Source: CAVTBX01 sp963733135 (GTDB lineage Bacteria > Actinomycetota > Thermoleophilia > Gaiellales > Gaiellaceae). From it: DNA of 64,000 bases. Location of the stretch: contig CAVTBX010000003.1 of the NCBI GenBank assembly GCA_963733135.1, positions 277,526 to 341,525 of the forward strand, written 5' to 3'. A program made the translations under genes and the position numbers. The number at the start of each line of letters is the position of its first letter. Position 1 is the stretch's first letter. The notes beneath the pieces were generated by a model. It was not told the DNA's origin and searched no databases. It was given only the letters and a program-made list of their open reading frames with translations. Positions 40,821-49,410 of the stretch are shown here, piece after piece.

Positions 40821-42238
40821 TGACAACGACCGAGTCCGAGATCGTCCAGGGCATCGGTTCCGACTACGAGGTCAAGTACGGCTTCCACGTAGACGAGGAC
40901 TACTTCTTCAAGTCCGGCCGCGGGCTCTCGCACGAGCTCGTCGATGCCATCTCCTCACACAAGGACGAGCCCGACTGGATGCGGCGGTTCCGCCACAGGT
41001 CGCTCGAGTACTTCTTCGCACGGCCGCTTCCGGAGTGGGGCGGGAACGTCGCCGAGATCGACTTCGAGAACATCTTCTATTACATCCGCCCCACCGAGAA
41101 GCAGGCCAACTCCTGGGAGGACCTGCCGAAGGACATCAAGGACACCTGGGACAAGCTCGGGATCCCGGAGGCGGAGAAGAAGTACCTCGCAGGCGTCGGG
41201 GCGCAGTACGAGTCCGAGGTCGTCTACCACAAGCTCCAGAAGGAGCTCGAGGACAAGGGCGTCATCTTCCTCGACACCGACACCGCCCTCCGCGAGCACG
41301 AGGACGTCTTCAAGCAGTACTTCGGGACGGTCATCCCGCAGAACGACAACAAGTTCGCGGCCCTGAACTCGGCCGTCTGGTCGGGCGGGTCGTTCATCTA
41401 CATTCCACCGGGGGTCCGGCTCGAGATGCCGCTCCAGGCCTACTTCCGGATCAACGCCGAGAACATGGGCCAGTTCGAGCGGACGTTGATCATCGTCGAC
41501 GAGGACGCCTACGTGCATTACGTCGAAGGTTGCACGGCGCCGATCTACACGACCGACTCGCTCCATTCAGCGGTCGTCGAGATCATCGTCAAGCCGCGAG
41601 GCCGCGCCCGCTATACGACGATCCAGAACTGGTCGAACAACGTCTACAACCTCGTCACGAAGCGCGCCGTCGCCTACGACGACGCGACGATGGAGTGGGT
41701 GGACGGGAATCTCGGGTCGAAGCTGACCATGAAGTACCCGGCCATCTGGCTCCTCGGCGAGCGGGCACACGGAGAGGTGCTCTCGATCGCCTTTGCCGGC
41801 AAGGGCCAGCACCAGGACGCCGGCGGCAAGTGCGTCCACGTCGCGCCGAAGACGACGTCTGTCATCACCTCGAAGTCGATCTCGAAGAACGGCGGCCGGG
41901 CCGGCTACCGCGGGCTCCTCGAGGTGGCGAAGGGCGCCACGGGTGCCAAGTCGAAGGTGGTCTGCGACGCGCTCATCCTCGACGAGGAGTCGCGCTCCGA
42001 CACGTATCCGTACATCCGGATCGACGAGTCGAACGTGGACATCGGGCACGAGGCGACGGTGTCGAAGATCGGCGAGGAGCAGCTCTTCTACCTGATGAGC
42101 CGCGGCCTCTCGGAGGCCGAGGCCAGCGCGATGATCGTCTCCGGGTTCGTCGAGCCGATCACGAAGGAGCTTCCATTGGAGTACGCGGTCGAGATGAACC
42201 GCCTGATTCAGCTCCAGATGGAGGGCAGCGTTGGGTAG
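40820..42238 (+). CDS. sufB: Fe-S cluster scaffold protein SufB
   Basis: 472-residue scaffold subunit that builds the nascent cluster with SufC and SufD. Family sequence includes YPHAVP-independent signatures such as SGGSFIYIPPGVRLEMPLQ (about 192), FERTLIIVDEDAYVHYVEGC (cited in part; about 217), and DAGGKCVHVAPKT near 333 carrying the key cysteine, then VSGFVEPITKELPLEYA at the C-terminus. ATG 40820 overlaps the sufC stop. The TAG stop (42236-42238) abuts a family A hairpin. Confidence 0.95.
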   Translation: MTTTESEIVQGIGSDYEVKYGFHVDEDYFFKSGRGLSHELVDAISSHKDEPDWMRRFRHRSLEYFFARPLPEWGGNVAEIDFENIFYYIRPTEKQANSWEDLPKDIKDTWDKLGIPEAEKKYLAGVGAQYESEVVYHKLQKELEDKGVIFLDTDTALREHEDVFKQYFGTVIPQNDNKFAALNSAVWSGGSFIYIPPGVRLEMPLQAYFRINAENMGQFERTLIIVDEDAYVHYVEGCTAPIYTTDSLHSAVVEIIVKPRGRARYTTIQNWSNNVYNLVTKRAVAYDDATMEWVDGNLGSKLTMKYPAIWLLGERAHGEVLSIAFAGKGQHQDAGGKCVHVAPKTTSVITSKSISKNGGRAGYRGLLEVAKGATGAKSKVVCDALILDEESRSDTYPYIRIDESNVDIGHEATVSKIGEEQLFYLMSRGLSEAEASAMIVSGFVEPITKELPLEYAVEMNRLIQLQMEGSVG

Positions 42239-42258
42239 GGGCGGGACTCGTCCCGCCC
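42236..42258 (+). repeat. Family A hairpin, minimal copy A5
   Basis: GGGCGGGAC (42239-42247) pairs perfectly with GTCCCGCCC (42250-42258) around TC. It corresponds to the first hairpin of the other family A copies, with four stem positions changed on both sides so that pairing is kept. It follows the TAG stop of sufB directly, as in A1 and A4. Confidence 0.65.
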
Positions 42259-42274
42259 GCGCGAAGCGCTGACG

Positions 42275-42643
42275 ATGGCGATCGAAGGGCTGGACTTCGT
42301 GGCGGTGCCGTCGCGCGACTCCGAGCGGACGATCCGCTTCTACACGGAGACGCTCGGCCTGCGACGCGACGACCACGCGAGCTTCGAGTTCTGGATCGGG
42401 GAGACGTGCTTCGGCGTCTGGGAGCCGGAGCGCCTCGGGGGTGAGTGGGCGCCGCAGCGGAACGGCCACATCGCCATCCACGTCGACGACGTCGCGGCGA
42501 CGAGGGCCGAGCTCGAGGAGAAGGGCGTCGAGTTCTTCGGCGAGATCCTCGACACCGGTGTGTGCCACATGGCGTTCTTCCGCGACCCGGACGGCAACGA
42601 CCTCATGCTCCACCACCGGTATGCCTCCTACGAGGACGCGTAG
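42275..42643 (+). CDS. VOC-superfamily (glyoxalase-like) protein
   Basis: 122-residue vicinal-oxygen-chelate protein. The two beta-alpha-beta-beta-beta halves are seen with DFVAVPSRDSERTIRFYTE at the start, GHIAIHVDDVAATRAEL near 64 and GVCHMAFFRDPDGNDLMLH near 93, the last giving the usual C-terminal metal-site pattern. The substrate is unknown. It stands between sufB and sufD on the same strand, so it is probably transcribed with them. Confidence 0.82.
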   Translation: MAIEGLDFVAVPSRDSERTIRFYTETLGLRRDDHASFEFWIGETCFGVWEPERLGGEWAPQRNGHIAIHVDDVAATRAELEEKGVEFFGEILDTGVCHMAFFRDPDGNDLMLHHRYASYEDA

Positions 42644-42656
42644 GCCGTAGCGTTCG

Positions 42657-43009
42657 ATGCAGGTCGAGCGGGTCGACTTCGTGGATGTGCCCGTCAGGGA
42701 CCTCGAACGCGGGATCGCGTTCTACCGAAGCGTCCTCGGGCGCCGCAGAATCCGCGCGAGCCGACGGAGTTCGAGGCTGGGAACGTGACTCTTGCGCTCT
42801 GGCGGCCTGAAGACCAGGGAGTCGGGTTCAAGAGCAACGGCGAGGGCGGGATCGCGCTCCGCGTCGCCGACGTGGCGGCGGCGAAGGCGGAGCTCGAGGC
42901 GCAGGGAGTGCCGTTCGTCGGGACTCGCGACTCGGGTGTCTGCCACATGGCTTTCTTCACCGATCCAGACGGCAACTCGCTGATCCTGCACCGGAGGTAC
43001 GCGGACTGA
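42657..43009 (+). CDS. Second VOC-superfamily protein, one apparent frameshift
   Basis: Paralogue of the preceding gene. The N-terminal part (QVERVDFVDVPVRDLERGIA) starts at ATG 42657 and runs to LGR near 42740, where one base seems to be missing. In the next frame PQNPREPTEFEAGN leads to VTLALW, GGIALRVADVAAAKAEL and GVCHMAFFTDPDGNSLILH. Together they make a normal protein of about 117 residues. ATGA overlap with sufD supports a functional gene in the true sequence. As given, it reads as two fragments. Confidence 0.75.
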
Positions 43010-44193
43010 TGGGCCGTTCCGACGCTCTCGAGGCCTACCGCGGGCTCCCGGTGCCCGACACCACCGAGGAGGCCTGGCGCTTCACCGACCTGAAGGGCTT
43101 CGACCCGGAGTCCTTCGGGGGCCAGAACGGCCATGTCAGGGGTCAGACTCCTGACACGTCCGAGGGAGCCATGGTCGAGCTGGACACGGCCGGCACGGCC
43201 CTGGTCACCGAGGACGGGATCGAGATCGAGCGCGCGCCCGACGGGGTTCGGTTCGAGCCGCTCTCCGAGGATCACCCGCGGCTGCACGAGCTCGTCGGCT
43301 GGGACGAGAAGTTTGCTGCCCACAACGCGGCCGCCTGGAAGCATGGTCTCCTGGTCGAGGTGCCGAAGGGCGTCGTGGTCGAGAAGCCGCTCTACGTCAA
43401 GATCGCGAACTCGGTCGAGAACGGCTCCCTCTTCTTCCGGCTGCTCGTAGTCGCCGAGCCTGAGTCGCAGTTCTCCGTCATCGAGGAGTACGCGTCGGAG
43501 TCGCCCGACCTGCCCGCGTACACGAATGCGGCCGTCGAGCTCTTCGTGGAGCAGGCCGCGAAGCTCGAGTACGTGTCCATCCAGAACCTGTCGCTGGAGA
43601 CCTGGCACTTCGCCTCGCACCACGCGCGCGTTGCGCGGGACGCCGAGCTCGACTGGGTCGCAGGCGGGTTCGGCTCGAAGAAGGGCAAGGTCAGGATCCA
43701 GAACGACCTCGCCGGCCCGGGCGCGACCTCGCGCGTGACCGGCGCCTACTTCGCCGACGGCTCCCAGCACCTGGACTACGACACGTTCCAGGAGCACGAG
43801 GCGCCCTCGACGACTTCGGACTTCGCCTTCAAGGGCGCCCTCCGCGACAAGGCCACCTCGGTCTGGCGCGGCATGATCCGCGTCGAGCCCGACGCCCAGA
43901 AGACGAACGCGTACCAGGAGAACCGGAATCTCCTCCTCTCCCCGCAGGCGCACGCGGACTCGATCCCGGGCCTCGAGATCATGGCCAACGACGTCCGCTG
44001 TACCCACGGGGCCACGATCTCGCCCGTAAACCGGGACGAGCTCTTCTACGCCATGGCCCGCGGCCTCTCGCGAGCGGCCGCCGAGCGTCTCATCGTCCGC
44101 GGGTTCTTCCAGGACATCCTCGACCGCATCGAGCTCGAGCCGGTTCGGGAAACGCTGGGCGCGGCGTTGGAAGACCGCATTCCCGAGGCTTAA
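43009..44193 (+). CDS. sufD: Fe-S cluster assembly protein SufD
   Basis: 394-residue SufB paralogue. EEAWRFTDLKGFDPESF at residues 19-35, the beta-helix core, and the C-terminal signature with CTHGATISPVNRDELFYAMARG (given in part) near 339 and AAERLIVRGFF near 362 identify it. Residues around 42-50 (VRGQTPDTS) are encoded by a 23-bp palindrome that looks inserted in frame. ATG 43009 overlaps the preceding VOC gene. Confidence 0.94.
   Translation: MGRSDALEAYRGLPVPDTTEEAWRFTDLKGFDPESFGGQNGHVRGQTPDTSEGAMVELDTAGTALVTEDGIEIERAPDGVRFEPLSEDHPRLHELVGWDEKFAAHNAAAWKHGLLVEVPKGVVVEKPLYVKIANSVENGSLFFRLLVVAEPESQFSVIEEYASESPDLPAYTNAAVELFVEQAAKLEYVSIQNLSLETWHFASHHARVARDAELDWVAGGFGSKKGKVRIQNDLAGPGATSRVTGAYFADGSQHLDYDTFQEHEAPSTTSDFAFKGALRDKATSVWRGMIRVEPDAQKTNAYQENRNLLLSPQAHADSIPGLEIMANDVRCTHGATISPVNRDELFYAMARGLSRAAAERLIVRGFFQDILDRIELEPVRETLGAALEDRIPEA
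43134..43156 (+). repeat. Palindrome embedded in the sufD coding sequence
   Basis: An inverted repeat of two 11-nt arms around one central A; arms begin TGTCAGG and end CCTGACA, with one G-T mismatch. It encodes about eight residues in a poorly conserved part of SufD without breaking the frame, like a repeat element that has entered a gene. Confidence 0.7.
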
Positions 44194-44194
44194 G

Positions 44195-44243
44195 CCGCCG
44201 CGAATCCGGCCGGCCTTCCGCCGGCCATGACGATTCGCGGCGG
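44195..44243 (+). repeat. Nested hairpin after sufD (degenerate family A or terminator)
   Basis: A perfect 12-bp outer stem (44195-44206 with 44232-44243, including CGAATC/GATTCG) encloses a 6-bp inner stem GGCCGG 44208-44213 with CCGGCC 44221-44226. The CGAATC stem is shared with family A. There is no T-run. The rest of the 180-bp gap before the MFS gene shows nothing else. Confidence 0.6.
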
Positions 44244-44373
44244 GAAGGGCGATGCCGCGATCGCACTGGAGCGGGAGCCGGCTCAGCCGCCTCCCGCGAC
44301 GATCGGCCCTTGCCTACGGTGGTCTCGGACGGGTCTTCGAGGCGCGACGCCCACCGACTGATAGACCGCGGCT

Positions 44374-45625
44374 GTGCTCACGCCCGCCCCGCTCCCACGA
44401 CGGGCCTTTGGCCGGCTCTTCCGAGTCATCTGGGGAGACGACGTCGACCCGGCTCTTCGAGGTCTCCTCGGCTTCTCGTTCGCCGAGACGCTTGCCTTCG
44501 CGTCCCTCTGGACGTACATGGCGATCTGGGCGATCGACGAGCTCGGCGCCTCGAACGGGCAGCTCGGCGTTGCGCTCCTCCTGAACTCGATCGCGAGCGC
44601 GGTCTTCGGGTACGTCGGCGGGCACCTCTCCGACCGCCTCGGGCGGAAGCCGCTCATGGTGACCGGCCTCACTCTCCAAACCGGGCTCATGCTCGCGCTC
44701 GTCTTCGCCGACGGCGTGCTCGTCGGCCTCGTCCTGCTCGTCAGCGTCTCCGCGGCATCCGGCGTCTCGATCGGCGCGAGCCAGGCGCTCGTGCCCGATC
44801 TCGTCGAGCCGGCCCGCCAGGAGGACGCCTTCGCAGCTGTGCGCGTCGCCTCGAACCTCGGCGTCGTCGTCGGGCCGCCTGTGGGCGGCTTCCTCCTCTG
44901 GGGCGAGCTTTGGAGCCTGTTTTTCCTCGGCCTCGCGGCCCTCGGCGCCCTGGCCCTCGCCGTCGCTGTCCGCTGGGTGCCCCGCCGAGGCGCGTACTCC
45001 CCGGAAGGCTCGCCCGAGCGCAGCTCGCTGGGTGTGATTGGGCGCGATCAGGCCTTCCTCATCTTCCTGGGCTCGACCGTGCTCGCCTACATCGTCTACG
45101 TGGGCTTTGAGATCGCGATGCCAGTCGCCGTCGTGGACTCTTACGGGCTGGCACCTTCGACCTGGGGCTTCCTGATCGTGATCAACGCAGCCGCCGTCGC
45201 CTTCTTCCAGCTCCGGCTGACCAGGCGAGTGTCGAAGTACTCGCCGGCGCTTCGTCTCCTGGTCGCGATCCCGCTCATGGGCCTGCCGTTCCTCATCCTG
45301 ACCGTGGATACGAGCCTCGCCGCGATCGTCTTCCTGCTCGTCCTCTTCGTCATCGGCGAGATGCTGTGGGTGCCGACGTCGCAGGCGATCGTGGCGCGGA
45401 TGGCGCCGCCGGACATCCGCGGCGCGTACATGGGCGTGTTCAGCTCGAGCACCTCGATCGGCTTTGCGCTTGGCCCGCTCATCCTGCTCCAGCTCAGAGC
45501 CGCAGAGGGGGATCATGCGATGTGGCTCTTCCTCGCGACGATCTCGCTGGCGGCCGGCGGCGGCCGGCGCCCTGGCGGCGCGGGGTACCCAGCCCACAGT
45601 GCCCGTGGCCGAGGAGCCGGTCTAG
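44374..45625 (+). CDS. Major facilitator superfamily transporter, one apparent frameshift at the 3' end
   Basis: About 416-residue transporter with 12 membrane segments. The loop 2-3 motif GGHLSDRLGRKPLMV lies near residue 87 and the VGPPVGGFLLW motif of drug-type MFS proteins near 167. The substrate is not evident. As given, the frame continues into sufS, making an 842-codon open frame. An extra base in the GGC-rich stretch at about 45550-45572 explains this: corrected, the protein ends AARGTQPTVPVAEEPV at TAG 45623-45625, 26 bp before sufS. GTG 44374 is the start. Confidence 0.82.
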
Positions 45626-45651
45626 CGCAGGTGCCCCGGTACGATGACTCC

Positions 45652-46902
45652 ATGGCCGTGAGCACCGAGCCGAAACTCGACGCCCAGCGCATCCGCGCGG
45701 ATTTCCCGATCTTCTCGCAAACGTCGAACGGCAAGCCGCTCGCGTTCCTCGACTCCGCCGCGAGCTCCCAGAAACCGCGCCAGGTGCTCGAGGCGATGAC
45801 GCACTTCTACGAGACGTCGTACGCAAACGTCCACCGTGGGGTCTACGGGTTAGCGGCGCGCGCGACCGAGGCCCTCGAGGAGTCCCGGGAGAAGACCCGC
45901 GCCTTCGTGAATGCGCCCGCGGCGCGCGAGGTCATCTTCGTCCGGAATGCAACCGAGGGCCTCAACCTCGTCGCCTACTCCTGGGGCCTGAACCGGCTCG
46001 GCCCCGGCGACGTCGTCGTCGTGACCGAGCTCGAGCACCATTCGAACTATGTGCCTTGGCAGTACGTGGCGCGCCGGACCGGCGCCGCCTTCCGGATGCT
46101 GCCGCTCGACGATAACGGCGAGCTCCGGCTCGACCTCCTCGACGAGACGGTCGAGGGCGCCGGGGACGTCAAGGTCGTCGCGACCGGCTACGTCTCGAAC
46201 TCGCTCGGCACCGTGAACCCGGTCGAGCGCCTGGCCGACTGGGCGCACGAGCGCGGCGCGATCCTCGTCTGCGACGCCGCCCAGGCCGCACCGCACAGGC
46301 GCATCGACGTGCAGGCGCTCGGCGTGGACTTCCTGGCTGTCTCCGGGCACAAGATGCTCGGGCCGAGCGGCATCGGCTTCCTGTGGGGCCGGGCCGAGCT
46401 GCTTCAGGGCATGGAGCCTTTCCTCCTGGGCGGCCACATGATCCGCAAGGTCGGCTTTGAGGCGACGAGCTGGGGCGAGCTCCCGGCGAAGTTCGAGGCG
46501 GGCACGTCTCCGATGGCCGAGGCCGTCGGCCTTGGCGCCGCCATCGATTACCTGGAGGAGATCGGCTTCGAGGCCATCGAGCGCCACGAGCGCGAGCTCC
46601 TCACCTACGCGCTCGAGCAGCTCGCCGAGATCCCGGGCGTGACGACGTACGGCCCGCCCCCCGAGCGCCGGGCCGGCATCGTGCTCTTCGACGTCGACGG
46701 CGTCCATCCGCACGACGTCGCGCAGATCCTCGACAGCGAGCAGGGAGTCGCCATTCGCGCGGGCCACCACTGCTGCCAGCCGCTCATGCAGAAGCTCGGT
46801 CTCCCGGCCACAAACCGCGCGAGCTTCTACGTCTACACCGTTCCGGAGGAGATCGACCGCCTCGTGGCCGGGCTCCGAACCGTCCGCGAGGTCTTCGCCT
46901 GA
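45652..46902 (+). CDS. sufS: Cysteine desulfurase SufS
   Basis: PLP enzyme of group II that takes sulfur from cysteine and passes it to SufU. At 416 residues it has normal length. LAFLDSAASSQKP near the N-terminus, the HHSN segment (ELEHHSNYVPWQ near 126), the PLP lysine K234 in SGHKMLGPSG and the active-site cysteine in RAGHHCCQPLM (C374 or C375) are seen. ATG 45652 was taken as start although the frame is open upstream into the MFS gene, because SufS homology begins here. Confidence 0.95.
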   Translation: MAVSTEPKLDAQRIRADFPIFSQTSNGKPLAFLDSAASSQKPRQVLEAMTHFYETSYANVHRGVYGLAARATEALEESREKTRAFVNAPAAREVIFVRNATEGLNLVAYSWGLNRLGPGDVVVVTELEHHSNYVPWQYVARRTGAAFRMLPLDDNGELRLDLLDETVEGAGDVKVVATGYVSNSLGTVNPVERLADWAHERGAILVCDAAQAAPHRRIDVQALGVDFLAVSGHKMLGPSGIGFLWGRAELLQGMEPFLLGGHMIRKVGFEATSWGELPAKFEAGTSPMAEAVGLGAAIDYLEEIGFEAIERHERELLTYALEQLAEIPGVTTYGPPPERRAGIVLFDVDGVHPHDVAQILDSEQGVAIRAGHHCCQPLMQKLGLPATNRASFYVYTVPEEIDRLVAGLRTVREVFA

Positions 46903-46955
46903 CCGATCAGCGTCCCGTTCGTTTCTGCGACGAAACGGATTTCGGCTTCGGGTGG

Positions 46956-47513
46956 ATGGACGAACGGGGCGGGACCGTCTCGCGGACGTCGCACGCGCTC
47001 GCCATCGACGGCCGGGTCTACGTCGTCGATCCCGTGGAGGGAGCCGAGGTAGACGAGCGGGTGGCGGCCCTCGGCGCGCCCGCCGCGGTGCTCGTGCTCC
47101 TCGACCGCCACCGGCGCGACTCGGCCGCATTCGGCCGGCGGCTCGACGTTCCCGTGCTCGAGACCCCTTTCGACGGCCTGCCCGACACGCGCCTCGAGGC
47201 CCGAACCGTCGTGAGGAACCGTTTCTGGCGCGAGGTCGCCCTCTGGTGGCCCGAGCGTCGCGTGCTCGTCGCCGCCGACGCGATCGGAACGCTCGGGTAC
47301 ATGAAAGCTCGACCCGAGCCGCTCGGCGTCCACCCGCTGCTGCGCCTCATGCCTCCGCGAAAGACCTTCGGTGGCCTGAACCCTGAGCACATCCTCGTGG
47401 GCCACGGCGAAGGTGTTCATGGGCCGGAGGCGGCGCAGGCGCTCCGGGACGCGCTGACCGGCGCCCGCCGCCGCATTCCGGCTCTAGCGGGCTCGTTGCT
47501 GCGCCGGCGGTAG
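46956..47513 (+). CDS. MBL-fold-like protein without the zinc motif
   Basis: 185-residue protein with the strand pattern of metallo-beta-lactamase-like folds (SHALAIDGRVYVVDPVEG near the start and HILVGHGEGVHG near 148). The HxHxDH zinc motif is absent; DRHRRDSAAF stands in its place, so catalysis of the usual kind is unlikely. The frame is open about 15 codons upstream of ATG 46956 (VRFCDETDFGFGW), and the true start may be there on a codon such as CTG 46899. Its place between sufS and sufU suggests a link with Fe-S assembly, but function is unknown. Confidence 0.6.
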   Translation: MDERGGTVSRTSHALAIDGRVYVVDPVEGAEVDERVAALGAPAAVLVLLDRHRRDSAAFGRRLDVPVLETPFDGLPDTRLEARTVVRNRFWREVALWWPERRVLVAADAIGTLGYMKARPEPLGVHPLLRLMPPRKTFGGLNPEHILVGHGEGVHGPEAAQALRDALTGARRRIPALAGSLLRRR

Positions 47514-47541
47514 ACGCGGGACAGGCCGTTACGATGAGACC

Positions 47542-47976
47542 GTGTCCGAGCTGGAGCAGCTCTACCGCGAGGTCATCCTCGACCACTACAAGAACCCCCG
47601 TGGGCACGGGGAGCTCGATGATCCCGACGCCACGGCCGAGGGCCAAAACCCGCTCTGCGGCGACGAGGTCTCGATCTTCGTCGCGTTCGGCAACGACGGT
47701 GAGACGATCGAGGACGTCCGTTTTCGGGGCCGCGGCTGCGCGATCAGCCAGGCGTCCACGTCGATGCTGATGGAGATGGTGAAAGGCCGCACGGCGAGCG
47801 ACGTCGCGGTGATGGAGCGAGACGAGCTCCTTGACGAGGTGGGCATCCCGCTGACGCCGATCCGGCTCAAGTGCGCGCTTCTCGGTCTCGGCGTGCTGAA
47901 GGTGGCGCTCCACCGCTCCAAGGGCACACCCCTTCCCGACGGCTGGGAAGGGCTCGACGAGCTCGAGCTCACGTAG
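47542..47976 (+). CDS. sufU: Sulfur relay protein SufU
   Basis: 144-residue zinc protein that accepts persulfide sulfur from SufS. The zinc ligands are C39 and D41 (NPLCGDEV), C66 (GRGCAISQASTSM) and C111 (LKCALLG); the region between C66 and C111 has the insert typical of SufU as opposed to IscU. GTG 47542 follows the MBL-like gene by 28 bp. Together with SufS and SufBCD this completes an actinobacterial/Firmicute-type SUF system. Confidence 0.94.
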   Translation: MSELEQLYREVILDHYKNPRGHGELDDPDATAEGQNPLCGDEVSIFVAFGNDGETIEDVRFRGRGCAISQASTSMLMEMVKGRTASDVAVMERDELLDEVGIPLTPIRLKCALLGLGVLKVALHRSKGTPLPDGWEGLDELELT

Positions 47977-47980
47977 CTCC

Positions 47981-48292
47981 ATGCGCGACGTCGATGTCTG
48001 CCCGGTCGAGGAGCTCCCCCCGGGGGAGATGAAGCTCGTGCACGCGGGCGAGATCTCGGTCGGGGTCTACAACTGCGACGGCGAGCTCTACGCGCTCGAG
48101 GATCGCTGCTCCCACGACGACGGGCCGCTCGTCGAAGGCGACTGGGAGCCTGACGAGTGCGCCGTGATCTGTCCGCGCCACGGGTCGCGCTTCGACATCA
48201 CGACGGGGAGGGCTCTGACCTTGCCCGCGTACCTGCCGGTTGAGACCTTTCCCGTGAAGGTCGAGGACGGCGTCGTCAAGGTCACGCTCTGA
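47981..48292 (+). CDS. Rieske-type [2Fe-2S] ferredoxin
   Basis: 103-residue soluble Rieske protein. The cluster ligands are C43 and H45 (RCSHDDGPL) and C64 and H67 (CPRHGSRFD), with the spacing of bacterial Rieske ferredoxins (BphF/NirD-like). It follows sufU by four bases, so it may supply electrons in cluster assembly or be an early client. ATG 47981 is the start. Confidence 0.92.
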   Translation: MRDVDVCPVEELPPGEMKLVHAGEISVGVYNCDGELYALEDRCSHDDGPLVEGDWEPDECAVICPRHGSRFDITTGRALTLPAYLPVETFPVKVEDGVVKVTL

Positions 48293-48315
48293 CCGCTCAG
48301 TACACTGCGCCGCTG

Positions 48316-48633
48316 ATGGGCGAACGGGGCGAGCGGATCGGTAGGAACGAAGCCCTCTTCCGTGACGTGAACGAGCGCATCGAGGACGTCACCGAAGGCG
48401 GCCAGGCCGACTTCCTCTGCGAGTGCGGAGACCCGGAGTGCACGCAGTCCCTCACGTTGACGCTCGTCGTGTACGAGGAGTTGCGCTCCGAGCCGCGTGA
48501 CTTCGCCGTGCTGCCCGGCCACGAGCAGCTCGACGTCGAGGAGATCGTCGAGCGCTACGACGACTACCTGGTCGTTCGGAAGCACGAGGGCGGCGCGGCG
48601 GAGATCGCCGAGGCCCGCGACCCGCGTTCGTAG
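48316..48633 (+). CDS. Small protein with a CxCxxxxC motif, function unknown
   Basis: 105-residue protein. The only striking feature is FLCECGDPECTQSL near residue 34, three cysteines that could bind zinc or a cluster, followed by an LTLVVYEELRSEPRDFAVLPGHE region. No membrane segment or signal. It follows the Rieske gene by 23 bp and shares one base with the next gene (stop TAG 48631-48633, GTG 48633). I think similar small proteins occur in other actinobacteria, but I cannot name a family. Confidence 0.65.
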   Translation: MGERGERIGRNEALFRDVNERIEDVTEGGQADFLCECGDPECTQSLTLTLVVYEELRSEPRDFAVLPGHEQLDVEEIVERYDDYLVVRKHEGGAAEIAEARDPRS

Positions 48634-49229
48634 TGCTGGACGAAAGAGTCCGCGAGGTGCTCAGCCGGCTCGAGGCCGAGGATCAGGATGAGCGCGCCAA
48701 GGGCTTGCCGCCGGCCCAGCGCTCGCGCGCGGTCGAACCGACCACGGGGCGCTTCCTCTTCTCCTTCGTCGCACCCCAGAATGGATGCGAGGTCCTCGAG
48801 ATCGGCGGTTCGCGCGGCTACTCGTCGATCTGGCTCGCTGCCGGTGTCCGGAACCTGGGCGGCCGCGTCCTCTCGCTGGAGAAGAACCACGAGTCCGTCG
48901 AGGCCTGGCGCCGGAACGTCGCGGAGGCCGGCCTCGAGCAATGGGCCGAGCTGGTCGAAGGTGACGCATTCGACTCGCTCCGGGCTCTCGACGATGTCTT
49001 CGACGTCGTGTTCTTGGACGCGGAGAAGGACGACTACGACGCCCTCTTCACGCTGGCGCGCGAGAAGCTCGAGTCGGGCGGTGTTGTGATCGCAGACAAC
49101 GTCATCTCGCATCAAGAGACCCTCGCGGCCTACTCGGAGGCTCGCCAGAACGACCCCACACTCCTCTCGGTGACGGTTCCCCTCGACCGTGGGCTCGAGG
49201 TTACGGCTGTCCTACGCGGATCTCTATAG
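48633..49229 (+). CDS. O-methyltransferase family protein (COMT-like, class I)
   Basis: 198-residue SAM-dependent methyltransferase. CEVLEIGGSRGYSSIWLA near 52 is the SAM loop, VLSLEKNHESVEAWRRN near 78 the acidic strand, DVVFLDAEKDDYDALF near 125 the metal-binding aspartate region and GVVIADNVISHQE near 150 the second metal site, as in cation-dependent O-methyltransferases. The N-terminal basic loop is short. The substrate is unknown. GTG 48633. Confidence 0.85.
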   Translation: MLDERVREVLSRLEAEDQDERAKGLPPAQRSRAVEPTTGRFLFSFVAPQNGCEVLEIGGSRGYSSIWLAAGVRNLGGRVLSLEKNHESVEAWRRNVAEAGLEQWAELVEGDAFDSLRALDDVFDVVFLDAEKDDYDALFTLAREKLESGGVVIADNVISHQETLAAYSEARQNDPTLLSVTVPLDRGLEVTAVLRGSL

Positions 49230-49267
49230 TTGAGGTAACCGCGGAAAGGGGGTGGTCCGACTGAGTT

Positions 49268-49357
49268 ATGACAGTACGGGCAGTGGAGGTACTCGCTCGT
49301 AGGGGCGTGTCCCCGAGACCTACGGGGAACCGCCTAGCCAGCGTGGGGGACGTGTAG
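49268..49357 (+). CDS. Candidate 29-residue small protein in a structured spacer
   Basis: ATG 49268 to TAG 49355-49357 encodes a basic peptide beginning MTVRAVEVLARRGV. A purine-rich GGAAAGGGGGTGG lies about 15 bases upstream, further than ideal for a ribosome-binding site. The stretch has self-complementary parts (CGTAGG with CCTACG; GGGG with CCCC) and is followed by the strong hairpin at 49387. It may be a small gene, a leader, or a small RNA; coding is not proven. Confidence 0.3.
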   Translation: MTVRAVEVLARRGVSPRPTGNRLASVGDV

Positions 49358-49386
49358 CGCCTCTACGAAATCCAGGCGAGTTTCCG

Positions 49387-49410
49387 ACGGGGGGCCTGCG
49401 GGCCCCCCGT
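49387..49410. terminator. Strong bidirectional hairpin terminator
   Basis: ACGGGGGGCC (49387-49396) pairs perfectly with GGCCCCCCGT (49401-49410) around TGCG; TTCC follows. It lies between the plus-strand block ending near 49357 and the convergent EEP gene. Confidence 0.75.

Noticed and set aside
42657..43009. Second VOC gene as a true pseudogene
   Set aside because: Both fragments are fully conserved and overlap-coupled with sufD; a single missing base, as in many other genes here, is the simpler explanation.
44374..46902. An 842-codon open frame that looks like an MFS transporter fused to SufS
   Set aside because: In the +1 frame the MFS protein ends normally at 45625 and SufS has its own ATG at 45652; the fusion arises from one extra base in a GGC-rich stretch.
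49240..49256. T-box-like ACCGCGG and GGGTGG words in the spacer after the O-methyltransferase gene
   Set aside because: They occur in reversed order relative to a T-box antiterminator and no tRNA synthetase or amino acid gene follows.
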